DNA from: Ziziphus jujuba | Taxonomy: Eukaryota; Streptophyta; Magnoliopsida; Rosales; Rhamnaceae | DNA: 64,000 bases | NCBI RefSeq assembly: GCF_031755915.1 | Contig: NC_083385.1 | Location: 9,755,001-9,819,000 of the forward strand | Reading direction: 5' to 3' | Part shown: positions 40,146 to 51,041 of the stretch, in pieces | How positions within the stretch are numbered: position 1 is the stretch's first letter | Layout of the letters: each line of letters opens with the position of its first letter | Program-made: the position numbers and the translations under genes | The notes under the pieces: model-generated | What the model saw: the letters and a program-made list of their open reading frames with translations, nothing else | The model's database searches: none | What the model was told of the DNA's origin: nothing

Positions 40146-40176
<31 letters not shown>

Positions 40177-42058
40177 CAAATATGTATATATATGAAAAGC
40201 AGACTGGTTTTCCAAAGGACTATGTACCTACAATTCCAAACAAGTAGAAGGGGTTCAGGGTGGTCCATTTTTCAAAACTTTCTAGACATTAGTTAACATG
40301 GCAAAATCCAAGTTTTGCATCTGTCTTCAACATTCTCGACGCTTTGAACAAACTCAGGTTTTAATATAGAAAAATAACGAAAATGCCATCCATTAATACT
40401 GACGTGGCATGATTTGACTAGGTTATTTACCCCCCACTTTAAGCCCACACGAGCCCAGACCCAAAAACTGGACCGTACGTGGAGTTAACAACGTTTTGTT
40501 AATCGAATCCCGGGTGTCTTAAATGTTAAATAAATACAAATCGTTTTTTCTCCGTTCCACGGTGTATGCATTTTCAACCTATTAATTTCAACAACATGGT
40601 TTTGCTGAATAAGTTTTAAAAATAAAATCTAAAAAGCGTTTTTCACCCTGTAGAATGGGCTGTATAACACTCAATAAACCAATTTAAGAGGTTAAATAAA
40701 TATGAAAATTGGTTGTCCGCATTAGTTTTACAACAAAAGCACCATATACCAAACCATGCTTTTAGAAGTGCGTGTTTGGTTGAATTTTTTGAGCTCCAGA
40801 AAATGTTATTAAAAAAAATAAAATTTGCCTACGTGTTTGGAAAATAATTTTTTTTTTTTAATAAATGCTTTTTTTTTTTTTTTTTTTGGTTATATAGGAA
40901 TATTTACCACTTCTTATGTAAAATACAACAAACAAATTTTGAACATCAAGTGCTAATAGGGAAAACTCTTCTAAAGACACACTTAGTTGATCTGTGAATC
41001 ATATCGCCAATGCCTTTTTACTCTCAAATTATTTGTCAAGCAAACGTACTTGTTTAATTAATTGACTCTCGCAATAATCCGTCACATTATTAACTATTGG
41101 TTTATGATTGGTCTCTTAGTAAAAATTGCATTTGCAAATATCTTTTTATTTTTATTTTTTTTATGAGTCATTATGTAAATGATGTTCGAATATTATTTGC
41201 AACATGCAATGACTCTATTCAAAAGCATATGTTACAGTCTTGTATATGTCAAGTGTGTAGGTGTGTTACTTAAATCTTAGACAATGCTAATAATTTCGAG
41301 ATGAAAACTCAGTCAGCTTATTGTGTTAATTACTTGTATCAAACCCAATTAGGTCCACTGATACTGCTAGCTGGCTATGATAGCTCGAAGTTAATTGCAA
41401 GTTTTTTCTTTCTGTTTCTTTGTTTGGTATAACTTATATTTTAGAATAAATGCGATTAAAACTAAAATCATGATCTCAGAAGGGAAGGAAGTTGCTATGC
41501 TCATCAATGGTCCAGAATTATAGATTACTATCACTTTTTTTTCTTGGACGGATTCTTACGAAAGTACATATATATAATTAAGTAATGATGAATTTATAGC
41601 TTTAAAATAATTATTTATGTAGATGAAATAAGTAGAAATTGAAAAAAAAAAACAAAAAGACTTTTATTTATTTATTTATTATTATTATTTTTATCGTCAG
41701 CCATGAATACGGTTCACCGTTCGTTATTAAGAAAGCAACTTTATTTTCTGATCTTATTTAGCGTGGAAATGGGCGTTTGGTAAATATTTGAAGAAAAAAG
41801 GCATGAATAATCGAATTTAAGGGATAATTAATTAAGAATATCCCATAATCTATATGAGAACAAAAATATGCATATATACATATATTTAATACAGAAATAT
41901 GTCAAAACTTTTAATGTTATAAAGTGAGAGTTCTGAATTTCAATGCAAGAATGTTCAGAACTTAATAGAATGCCCCCTGAAAATGGATGCTAATTTTCAA
42001 GAAAAGAACAAATAGAAGAACAATCTTTTTACACAGGGTCCATATGGTTCCAACTTCC

Positions 42059-42091
<33 letters not shown>

Positions 42092-43273
42092 TATACAGGC
42101 TTTTGTCTGTATCTTGACATGTCAGCATCAGGACCCACTAAACTGTGGGTTCCACATAGGCACACGACGAGCTTATTAGACTTCCAAAGAGAGACTAAAA
42201 TATCACGCGGCCCAAATGATGCAAGTTGCGACCAAAAGTTTCCATTTTCCAAATTTGGTTTTGGTGTGTGAGTATTATTATTATTCAAATGAATACTGAC
42301 TCCCAAAAAAAATAATAATTAATAAATAATAATATGAAGATATTGTTTTGGGGTGTTTTATTTTATTTTTATTAGATAAAGTGTACGGCATCACAATCCC
42401 TGTCAATGTGGCCAAATCGCCGAGTACTGCAGGCCGGCGGAACCTGTGAACCATATTTATTTGTCATCGTTGTCTCTCATTTTTTAACAAACGGAGCAAA
42501 ATACCTCTTGCTAAAAGACAAAGCTGCCCTCCCTAGTGAAAATAGTCAACCCCACGTCGTCTCTTCTCTTTTGTAAGTTTTCTCTGTTTTTTTTTTTTTT
42601 TTTTTCCTCCCCATAAAGTTCACGTCATTTAAGAAAATAACAACATGGTCCCCTGAGCTCCCTTTAATATTCTAATTAATATAGCTCGATTATGCTGAAA
42701 AAATAATTTTTTTTCCATCATGTAATTTTATTTAAAAAAATTATATAAATTAAAAAAGTACGAGGAGGTGGCGCTGTGTTCCCCTCTATTACCACAATTT
42801 ACACGAAAGGAGATGATTATTTTTCAGAAATTCGATGAAATACGCCTCTTTTTCACTGCCCAAATCTCTCTACCTCAATAAACTAATCATGGCTTTTTTT
42901 TTTTCATAAACAAAAAAATAATAATAATTTTAAAATAAAATTTTTAATGAAATTTTATGACTAGGAGAGAGAATATCTCTGATGTACGAAAATGGCCTCT
43001 AATTGGACACATGTCCTTTAATGGATAGACGAGAATTTGCTTTACAGCTACACCGTTTGTGAATATGTGAGGAAGATCGTGTATTTTAATAGCGAAAATT
43101 AAAAAGGCTAAAAAAATAGAAAAAAAAAAAAAAGAGGGTAAAACCTTTTTCTCGCGTATCATAATTTTATAAAACAAATATATATATATAAAAAAATTGC
43201 CATGTGAAATGAGAAGGGAAGGAAGGATTGAGGATAAATTGGCCAAGAAAAATAAGAGAAATAATATAAACAT

Positions 43274-43345
43274 TGAGAGAGAGAGAGAGGGGGGGGGGGG
43301 GGGGTCATTAAAGAGGGGGAGAGAGAGAGAGAGGGGGGGGGGGGG
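43274..43345. repeat. GA repeats running into G16 and G13 homopolymers
   Basis: (GA)n followed by about 16 consecutive G (43289-43304), a short spacer, then (GA)n again and about 13 G (43333-43345). Such G runs can form quadruplexes or triplexes and are unusual in this AT-rich context. Located about 1 kb upstream of the SRS start codon. Confidence 0.9.
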
Positions 43346-43405
43346 TCACAGAAAAGTAGCGGGTTTTCCGGTGCAAAAGGACGAAGAAGCAAAAGCTGGT
43401 GCGGC

Positions 43406-43424
43406 GACACGTGGCAAAACTATT
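43406..43424. promoter_or_regulatory. G-box/ABRE-like gacacgtggca upstream of SRS gene
   Basis: An ACGT-core element (CACGTGGC) of the bZIP/bHLH binding type, followed 6 bp later by a TTGACC W-box core. About 930 bp upstream of the SRS ATG. An identical 11-mer occurs at 37188-37198. Function is inferred only from motif match. Confidence 0.35.
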
Positions 43425-43767
43425 GACCGTTAGATGAGATGAGCATGCGATAATTTAGAAGCGGTTTGATGATTCCATTTGAGAGATGAGATGATGACAT
43501 CCATAGCCCAACGAAAAGCGAAAGTGAACGAGAAGCGAGAGCGAGAGTGAGATAGATAGATAGATAGATGGAGAGAGAAAGTTAGAGAGAGAGAGAGATA
43601 AGAGTATTTTGTTCCAAAGACACAAGAGGAACTGCTCAGAGCTAAAAAGCTCAGAACCTGCAAGAAATCAGAGAAAAAAAAAAATAGATAGAGATAGAAA
43701 GAGAGAGGGAGAGAGAAAAAGAGATATGAGTTGGAAGACTTAAATTTGGGGTAGCAGCGCAGTTTGC

Positions 43768-44128
43768 ACAGAGAGAGAGAGAGAGAGAGAGAGAGGCATG
43801 GCGGCGTTGCAGAGTGTGTGTGGGAGAGAGAGACGTAATTGTGCGTCTTATTAAATAAATGCTGGAAACACAGTGAAGAAGGCAAGGGAATTGAAAGCGC
43901 GATTAACGCTGCCCAACAGTGTCCGACGTCTGTCCCAAATCAACGAGCTTCAATTAACAACCCACCCCCCCGCCCCCCACAAACCCCTCTTTACCCTCCC
44001 AACCCACACACCCTCTTCTCCTTTCCTTTCTCAACTACAACTACACATACTTAGTAAACACACTCAATCTCTCTCTCTCTCTCTCTCACTTCTATCTTTT
44101 GAAAAGGGGTAGAGAGAGAGACACAGAA
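43768..44128. repeat. GA and CT tracts in the SRS leader/promoter
   Basis: (GA)n at 43768-43794, (CT)n at 44068-44089 and a GA-rich segment at 44112-44122 immediately precede the SRS coding region. GA repeats are the binding sequence of plant BASIC PENTACYSTEINE (GAGA-binding) factors. Part is probably transcribed as 5' UTR. Confidence 0.6.
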
Positions 44129-44341
44129 ACGCTTTCACATATATACACTAAACACATAAGACAACCAACACCATAGAATTTCAACCAAAAAAAATAAAAA
44201 ATAAAATACAAAAAAAAGAAAAAAAAGAAACAGATAAAATTGAGGGAATACCCATTTGATCTTTTGGGTTGGAGACTGAGTGGAGCTATTTTATTCTGAT
44301 ATGGATTTTCGATCACAATTGGGGTCTGGGTCAGTGGAGCA

Positions 44342-45975
44342 ATGGCTGGGTTTTTCTCATTAGGAGGAGGAGGAGGAGGAGGAAGAGGTGGTTCAAGCAG
44401 CCAAGACGATCATCATCATCATCATCATCATCAGAATCCACCGCATACCGAAATTCCACCGGAGAGTTTGTTTTGGTACAAGAATGAGGACGTGCCGTAC
44501 AAAGGATTCGAGCTTTGGCATCAGCAGGAACAATTCCTCCAACTTCAACCGAGGTCTCTCCACCACCATCAGCATCATCAAGATCTTTACTCATCAGCAG
44601 TGGGTGGAACTGGTGGCTTAGGTGAAGGAGCGGGACCTAGCAGTAGGAGCTCGATCAACGTGTCTGATGAATCGTCGTCGAGATCGGCTTTCATGATGAT
44701 GAGGTCAGGAGGTGGAGGTGTGAGCTGCCAAGACTGTGGGAATCAGGCGAAGAAAGATTGCGCTCACATGCGGTGCAGGACTTGTTGTAAAAGCCGAGGG
44801 TTCGATTGTCAAACCCATGTCAAAAGCACCTGGGTCCCGGCTTCTAAGCGTCGCGAGCGACAGCAACAACTGCTTGCTTTGCAACAGCAACAACAACAAC
44901 AACAACACCACCACCAACAACACCAGCTCGAGCTTCGCGGAGGTGGAGGTGCTGGAGACAATCCCAAGAGGCTGAGAGAGAATCCCAACGCTTCTTCTTC
45001 TCTTGCCTGCACTCGTTTACCCTCCAACACTTCAGGTAAAGTTTTAAATATTTATATTTTTATATTTTGAGGAACACTCCCAACTTCAGAGAACAAGAAC
45101 AAGGAATTCTGAAAAGAGAGAAAGAGAATGACAGAGAAAAAGAAAGGAGAGAGAGAGAGTGAGAGAGAGAGAGAGGAGAGAAAGGCTCTTGGAAATATGT
45201 ATATCGTTACCTAACATAACAAAGACCATATCAGATTGCGTGTGATGGGGAAATCGACCTCCATAGTAACCCCATCAGCTTTTTTCATTCTCTCTTTTCA
45301 CTTTTCTTTTCCCAAATACTGTTATTCAGTAGTCCTGACGAATAGATTGACAGGGAAGAGACTATTTCTCTTCTTTCCGTGTCTTTCTCTTTCTCTCTCT
45401 CTCTCTCCCTCCCTCCCCCTCCCTCTCTGTGTGTTGATATCTGTGTTTTTTTTTTTTTTTTTTGCTTGCTTGCTTTTTGCGCCAGTTTTTTATACTAACA
45501 AAATTTTAAGTTATATAAAAAAAAATAATTTAATGGTGGTTTTGTTTGTGAAATTTGTATACGTGTAGGGTTGGAACTGGGAAACTTTCCGACTGAACTG
45601 AGCTCACCAGCTGTGTTTCGCTGCATAAGAGTGTCTTCCATTGAAGACGATGAGGATCAGTATGCATATCAGACGGCTGTGAACATCGGGGGCCACGTAT
45701 TCAAAGGAATTCTATACGATCAAGGCCCCGAAACTAACTATATGGGTGGCGAGAGCTCATCAGGTGGAGGTGGTGGCATCGAACCACTGAATCTGATAAC
45801 GGGCGCTGCCACGGCCACCACTGCGAGTGGTGGTGGTGGTGGTGGTGGTGGTGGAGGTGCAGCAGCAGCTTCAACTTCTTCTACGGCAGCGCTGCTTGAT
45901 CCTACATCTCTATACGCAGCTCCGCTAAACTCATTCATGGCTGGTACGCAATTCTTCCTACCCCCAAGATCTTGA
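44342..45975 (+). CDS. SRS: SHI-related sequence (SHI/STYLISH) transcription factor
   Basis: Two exons: 44342-45035 and 45569-45975, 366 residues. Order: [14 protein letters not shown] start typical of SHI/STY1, a His run, the conserved [21 protein letters not shown] segment, a RING-like zinc finger at about 128-158 ([12 protein letters not shown], then [18 protein letters not shown]), the basic [15 protein letters not shown] segment, a Gln/His run, and after the intron the family-specific IXGH domain ([20 protein letters not shown]). A Gly/Ala/Ser low-complexity tail ends [19 protein letters not shown] proteins activate auxin biosynthesis genes such as YUC4 and control style, stigma and leaf development. 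Which paralogue (SHI or STY1) it corresponds to cannot be settled by eye. Simple-repeat tracts in both the leader and the intron make length variation likely. Confidence 0.93.
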
Positions 45976-48900
45976 TGAGAAAACACACGTAGTACTCCAC
46001 ATTCTTAAGTCTCTCTTTCTTTCTCGCTCTCATTCTCATTTCTCTCTTTGGCCAACTTTTCGTTCAATGTGTCGTCGAAAAAATTGTTAGATATTAATGT
46101 TTGTAGTCACCATTAGACACCCCCCATTGATCTAGTAGGAGTGAACGACGAGAGGAGATGATGCGGAAGATGTTTTTAATTTTTGTGCAAAAATTTGAAA
46201 TATGCTTAATTTTAGTTTTTTTTTTTCTTTTTTTTTAATAATAATTTACTTTTGTCTCTTTTTAGCAGTGTCTCTGCTTGTCTTTCTTTTTTTTTTTTTT
46301 TGGTTGTTATATTTCATATATAGTGGTATTGTTTTTTTGTTTTTCTCTTCTGGGTTTGAATTGCATTTGCGTTCGGGTTGGGTTTGAACTTGGAAGCTGC
46401 TTTTTTCCTGTTTATCCGTATGTTTGCCGGTTTGAAATGGAGATGGAAACTTGCTTGGTTTCTTCTTTTGTTGGAAAAAATACAACGATTTTTTTTCATT
46501 TCGGTATTGAGAGCGGTACAGCCATGCATGAGAGCATTCAAGTCCAAAAGGCGAAGAAAACTAATTTCTCAATCTCTTTCTCTCTCCTCTTTTGCTGGAT
46601 ATGTGTATATATATATATAATATTATTTATATATGCATTAAAACATGCATAGATGTGACTAAAATGTTGAAATGGGAAATGTTGCATAACATCTCTCTTG
46701 TTTAATGCACCTGCAGGAAGGTTATCCATATAGAAATGCTTCATTATTTGTGGTATACGTTCAGAATATGTATGCAAATTGTATGAAATGTTGCTTACTG
46801 AGTGAAAATTACAAGTTACAAAGCTTTCCTTTCAAACTTGTTATTTCATTGTTCATGCGTTAATGGCTGCATTTCATGACCTCGTTTCCCGATACAAGAA
46901 AATCCGTATAAAAAATGGTTTATTGACCTTATATATATATATATATAAATAAATGTATAATAAGCCAAATGTAGTATATTTATATATATTATTCATGGAA
47001 AACATCAATATTTGTAGCAACTATATATGCACACTCATAAAAATATATAATATTATTTGATTTTTAGATTTTATTATCAATTAACGCTGATGTGAATTTA
47101 ATCGATGGGCATATAATATACAGTTGTATACAGAAGTAATTTTTTACAGATATGATCATGTGTGTAATTATGTTTTTTGGACTTTTTTTTTTTAATAATT
47201 TAATCGTGGATTTTGAAGTCTGTAGCTGAGGGAATTAGAAGCAAAACTGATAAACCTACTACAATTGGATCTGGTGTAAATGCATACGGTGTTCATCTGA
47301 CACAAACACCCGCTTTAGCCCCTTGTATCCCATCACTTGATCAGTAGCTGTCTTTTCTGAGTATGATATATCGAAGCTATATATTTATATATGATTGATA
47401 AATATAAAAATTCTCAAATATGGTGAGAAGGATTTCTAAGGTTAATTCTATGCTTTAAATATTATATATATATATATATATATACATATATCTTAGTTTA
47501 TCAAATTAATTAATCCTATGAGGATGTATTTTCACATAATCTTATTCAAGATATTATTAAGGGGTTTAAACTTTTTATGTGTATGTTTTATGCTCTCTCT
47601 CTTCCTCTCTCTCTCTCTCTCTCTCTCATATAGCTTTTATAATGGAATCAAATTCAAATAAGTTTTGGAATATTTGATCTTGAAATGTCATTTGATATGA
47701 TGGTAAATAGACATTCTATTATATCATTCTACGTACTTTCTGTAGTTTCCAAATCCTTTTCTATAGCAAAAATTTATTAATCCCATACCTAGGACCTGAG
47801 AAAAGGTTCTTCTAATCCCAAGCCATTATGTGCCAAGCCATAACATGTTAATCTAAATCAAGTCAGTAGGTGACCTTTTTATCAGATTTGCTTTATCTAT
47901 TTGGTTTTATGGGAGGTGGGGTGGGACAAAATTTCTTGTTATGGTTTGCTTTATTTATTTGGTTTCCTGCGTGTGGATAATATTTAATTTGTGTAGGATA
48001 AGTACTATGCGGATAAATAATTTCTGATTTAGTGTTATATCTTACAAATATACGATTGAAGTTTGGACGTATAAATTTCGCATGCATCCAAAATCAGTTT
48101 GTCTAATTTTGTATTTTACTATAACTTAGTAAATGAAGTTTATAGCATGTAATTTAAATCATAGTTGAGTAAACATGCCAGATTAACTCAGAAAATGAGG
48201 TCCACGCAACTGGCACATATAATATAATTATGAAATTCACCTATATGCTTAGTTTAAACCTTTTGAAAATACACTGCATGCGGAAAATTATAATGTACAA
48301 GCTCCTTCAAGAAAATATGATACAATCATGCATCAAGCTGAGAATGAAAACAATTGGTACAAACATGAAAAAGGACTCTTTAATTGTTCCACTGACCTTT
48401 AATTATGGTATACAATGTGCATATTTGACCATTTCTGTTCGGGTACTTTTCATATGTATGTGTATATACCTTTTTCTCCAATCAGAATTGGATAGCAAAA
48501 TTACTTGGTAGGAATTCAAGAACAGAATCCCTTTGTTTCTATTTGGTGTGGTGGATTTATCAGTTTATGATCTTTTATGATGGGAATAATCACTTTTGAA
48601 ATAATCAGAATACCTTAATAAGGTACTACTAAATGACTTTTGTTTATTATTATTATTTTCTTCTTTTTGGACGAAGAGTTTTGTTTAAACTTGATGACTT
48701 GAATTCTACAGGTGGTTGTATGTGGATGACATGTCCCCTATCATAAACTAAACTAAATATGATTGAATTTGTTACAAAGAATTAAACCAGTAGATAAGAA
48801 TCCCTTGTAGTGTAATGTAAACAAACGTTTTGGACACTCAATTATGTATGTGTGAAGTTTTGTATGTGTACACCTTATTTCGTAATACTCATTCCTAGCT

Positions 48901-49015
48901 GCCTGCCCTTAGTTTGTGACAATGGATTATTTCCTTCTTGGTAAATTTCTTGGGGATAGAAAACTTTGGTAATTTGTTTTTGTTATCATTAAAGAACTAT
49001 TAGTTAAACCTCTAA

Positions 49016-49016
<1 letters not shown>

Positions 49017-49070
<54 letters not shown>
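49017..49070. repeat. (AC)n microsatellite
   Basis: About 27 AC units, ending only about 12 bp before the 5' arm of the fold-back at 49083. Confidence 0.95.
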
Positions 49071-49076
<6 letters not shown>

Positions 49077-49082
49077 GTCAGG

Positions 49083-49244
49083 TTTGCTATAGTGGATGCC
49101 TGTCCCCCATTATAGTATAGGTGTCTCACATCAGGCAGGCAACATATTGCGGGATATAAGCGCCAAGATATGAGTGTCAAAACAGATGCTGCTTGATATG
49201 AGGCGCTTACATTATGATGGGAAACAGGCATCCATTTGAGCAAA
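49083..49244 (+). ncRNA. MicroRNA-precursor-like hairpin
   Basis: Two 56-nt arms (49083-49138 and 49189-49244) are reverse complements with no gap: 43 Watson-Crick pairs, 7 G:U pairs (counted for a plus-strand RNA) and 6 mismatches, around a 50-nt terminal loop. A central block of 11 perfect pairs (tggatgcctgt) and the base tttgct are intact. For a minus-strand RNA the count would be 43 + 4 wobble with 9 mismatches, so plus is favoured. Size and mismatch pattern fit a plant MIRNA foldback. I do not recognise a known mature sequence, although the 3' arm read in reverse complement contains TTGCTCAAATG, shared with the miR828 core. A young MITE is the main alternative, but I see no target-site duplication or family terminus. 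Confidence 0.55.
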
Positions 49245-49836
49245 ACTTTATATATATATATATATATATTATAAGTTTGTATTCAGGTATGATGCATGCA
49301 TATAGACATACAAAATCTTTTGAGAAATATTAGTACATGTTATATATCATTCATGACTAGCAGAATGTTAATTCGCATACAAGTGATTACTGGTGCAAGC
49401 GAATGCACCGGTTGAAAGAGGCTATGACCGTAAAAGGAAAGATAGATATACTGATGTCTTTATAAATGATATTAAGAGTTCGAAGTCTTTTACTCTTGGA
49501 AAATGTTATTTTATATTTTGGCATTACGTGGTTTTGTCTGAATTATATTCACACAAAAATTGATGTAATATAAGGAAACCACGTATTATAAAAAGTCTCA
49601 TAAAAATGTGAATAATTATGATGAACAAAAAAGTTTCAGCATGTGAAAGCTGGGCATTGTGGGTGATGTCGAGTCAATGCAATGTGACATTTCATTTCAA
49701 CTGAAGGTGATAGCAGCAACACATAAATCTCGTAAACAGTATTATTATTTTTTTAATTCCATCTTTGTTTGTCTTTATCTGCTTGGGCAATTCTTATGAT
49801 AATGCTTCAGAATTAATGTTCCATGTGGCCTATATT

Positions 49837-49872
<36 letters not shown>

Positions 49873-50687
49873 AACATAAAGAAACTGCACTTTAATTAGT
49901 TCCTAACTTTTGTCTGAAAGAAGAGATTATATCACGTTTTCTAACGAAATTAATTAAAGATTTTTATTTTTTTCTTTTTCAAAGTTTGGTGGTGATTACA
50001 TCCGCCACATATTTACAGCTTGAAAACAAAGCAAATGTGTCACTACAGTGATAGCATGTGATGCAGCTGTTTAGTTTTATGTCCTCTTTCCCTGAGAAAC
50101 TTTTTTTCTTTGTTGTTATTGTTGCTAGGATTCTGTCTTTTGAATCATACATCAAAAATAGTAACCAAACAAATTGAATTAGAATATCAACTTTCTTTCC
50201 AAATGAAAAAATTATTGGGGATTATTTACCAGAGAATGATGATGATGATGATAATGAAGGATGACGACCATGTTCTTTTGCTCAATAAACTTCCCAACTT
50301 TTCTTTCTCAGATTCTCATGCTTCCTTCAGAAATCTAAGAAAGAATATTGTTCCTTCAATTCTTTTGCAGCTTCTACTGGAAGTTCTTACTCGCCGGAAA
50401 CAGTTTCTCTGTTTGGAGAATCACCAAGTGCACCAAGTTCTACAATATAATAGGCAAGAAACAAATGAAAAAATAATAAAAAGATTGAAGAAGAATCAGA
50501 TTTTCTTGTTCTTTTTCTTTTCCATGGTGCGTTTCCCGTTTTAAAAAACTAGTATCGAGTGTATTTTCCACCAAAAGGGTAATTAAAGTTTCTGTTGTGA
50601 GCCCCAGCTTGTTAAAAAAAAAAAAAAATCCAAATTGAGTATTAAATAAAGCTTCCGTACGTCAACTTGATTGGTTTAGTTTTAAAT

Positions 50688-51041
50688 TTAAAACTGAAAA
50701 ACAAAAAAAAAAAAAAAAAAAAAGAGGGAAAAAAAAAGTAAAAGAAAAAAGTGTGCATTAATTCTTGGCAATCTAAGAAGCGAACAAAATTCACCAAATA
50801 AATACCTCAAAAAAATTCTTCTCCAAGTGCATCTGCAGCAGACGTTTTGACCATGAAAATCTAAACTCCTTGAAGAAGAAGAAGATCTAAAAAAGCAAGC
50901 ATGAATTGTGGTTGGCCATGGAGTTGCTATCCTGGTTTTGTTTCTTCTGTTTGAAGGCATGGAAAAAAAGAAAAAAGAAAAAAAGAAAACCTGTACTAGG
51001 GTTTTTGTTGTGACATGAAGGTAATGGTGTTATATATATAG
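50688..51041 (-). other. Possible small minus-strand transcription unit
   Basis: A good TATA box on the minus strand (TATATATATAA, 51041-51030) is followed by a short upstream ORF (MSQQKP, start about 51013) and a 90-codon frame from 50960 beginning MPSNRRNKTRIATPWP with several Cys and Arg. The distal third of the frame is low-complexity Phe. I recognise no family; this may be a small-peptide gene, a non-coding RNA or chance. Confidence 0.2.

Larger units (their letters stand above)
36701..44341. other. Right half of gene desert, distal and proximal upstream region of SRS gene
   Basis: Includes a GA/CT-rich island at 36940-37210 with a TATTTAT box, a (CT)n tract and a 27-codon frame (37124-37207). 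AT-rich spacer follows with (CT)n (37648-37671), poly-T (37797-37820), a poly-A mini-insert (39725-39784), AT tract (39967-39988) and (AC)n (40145-40168). From 43270 it turns into purine/pyrimidine tracts leading into the SRS 5' UTR. No protein gene recognised. Confidence 0.5.

Noticed and set aside
43430..43885. 151-codon Ser/Leu-rich minus-strand frame
   Set aside because: Arises from translated CT/GA repeats in the SRS upstream region.
44331..45030. Asp/Val/Leu-rich antisense frames
   Set aside because: Shadows of His, Gln and Gly codon runs in the SRS gene.
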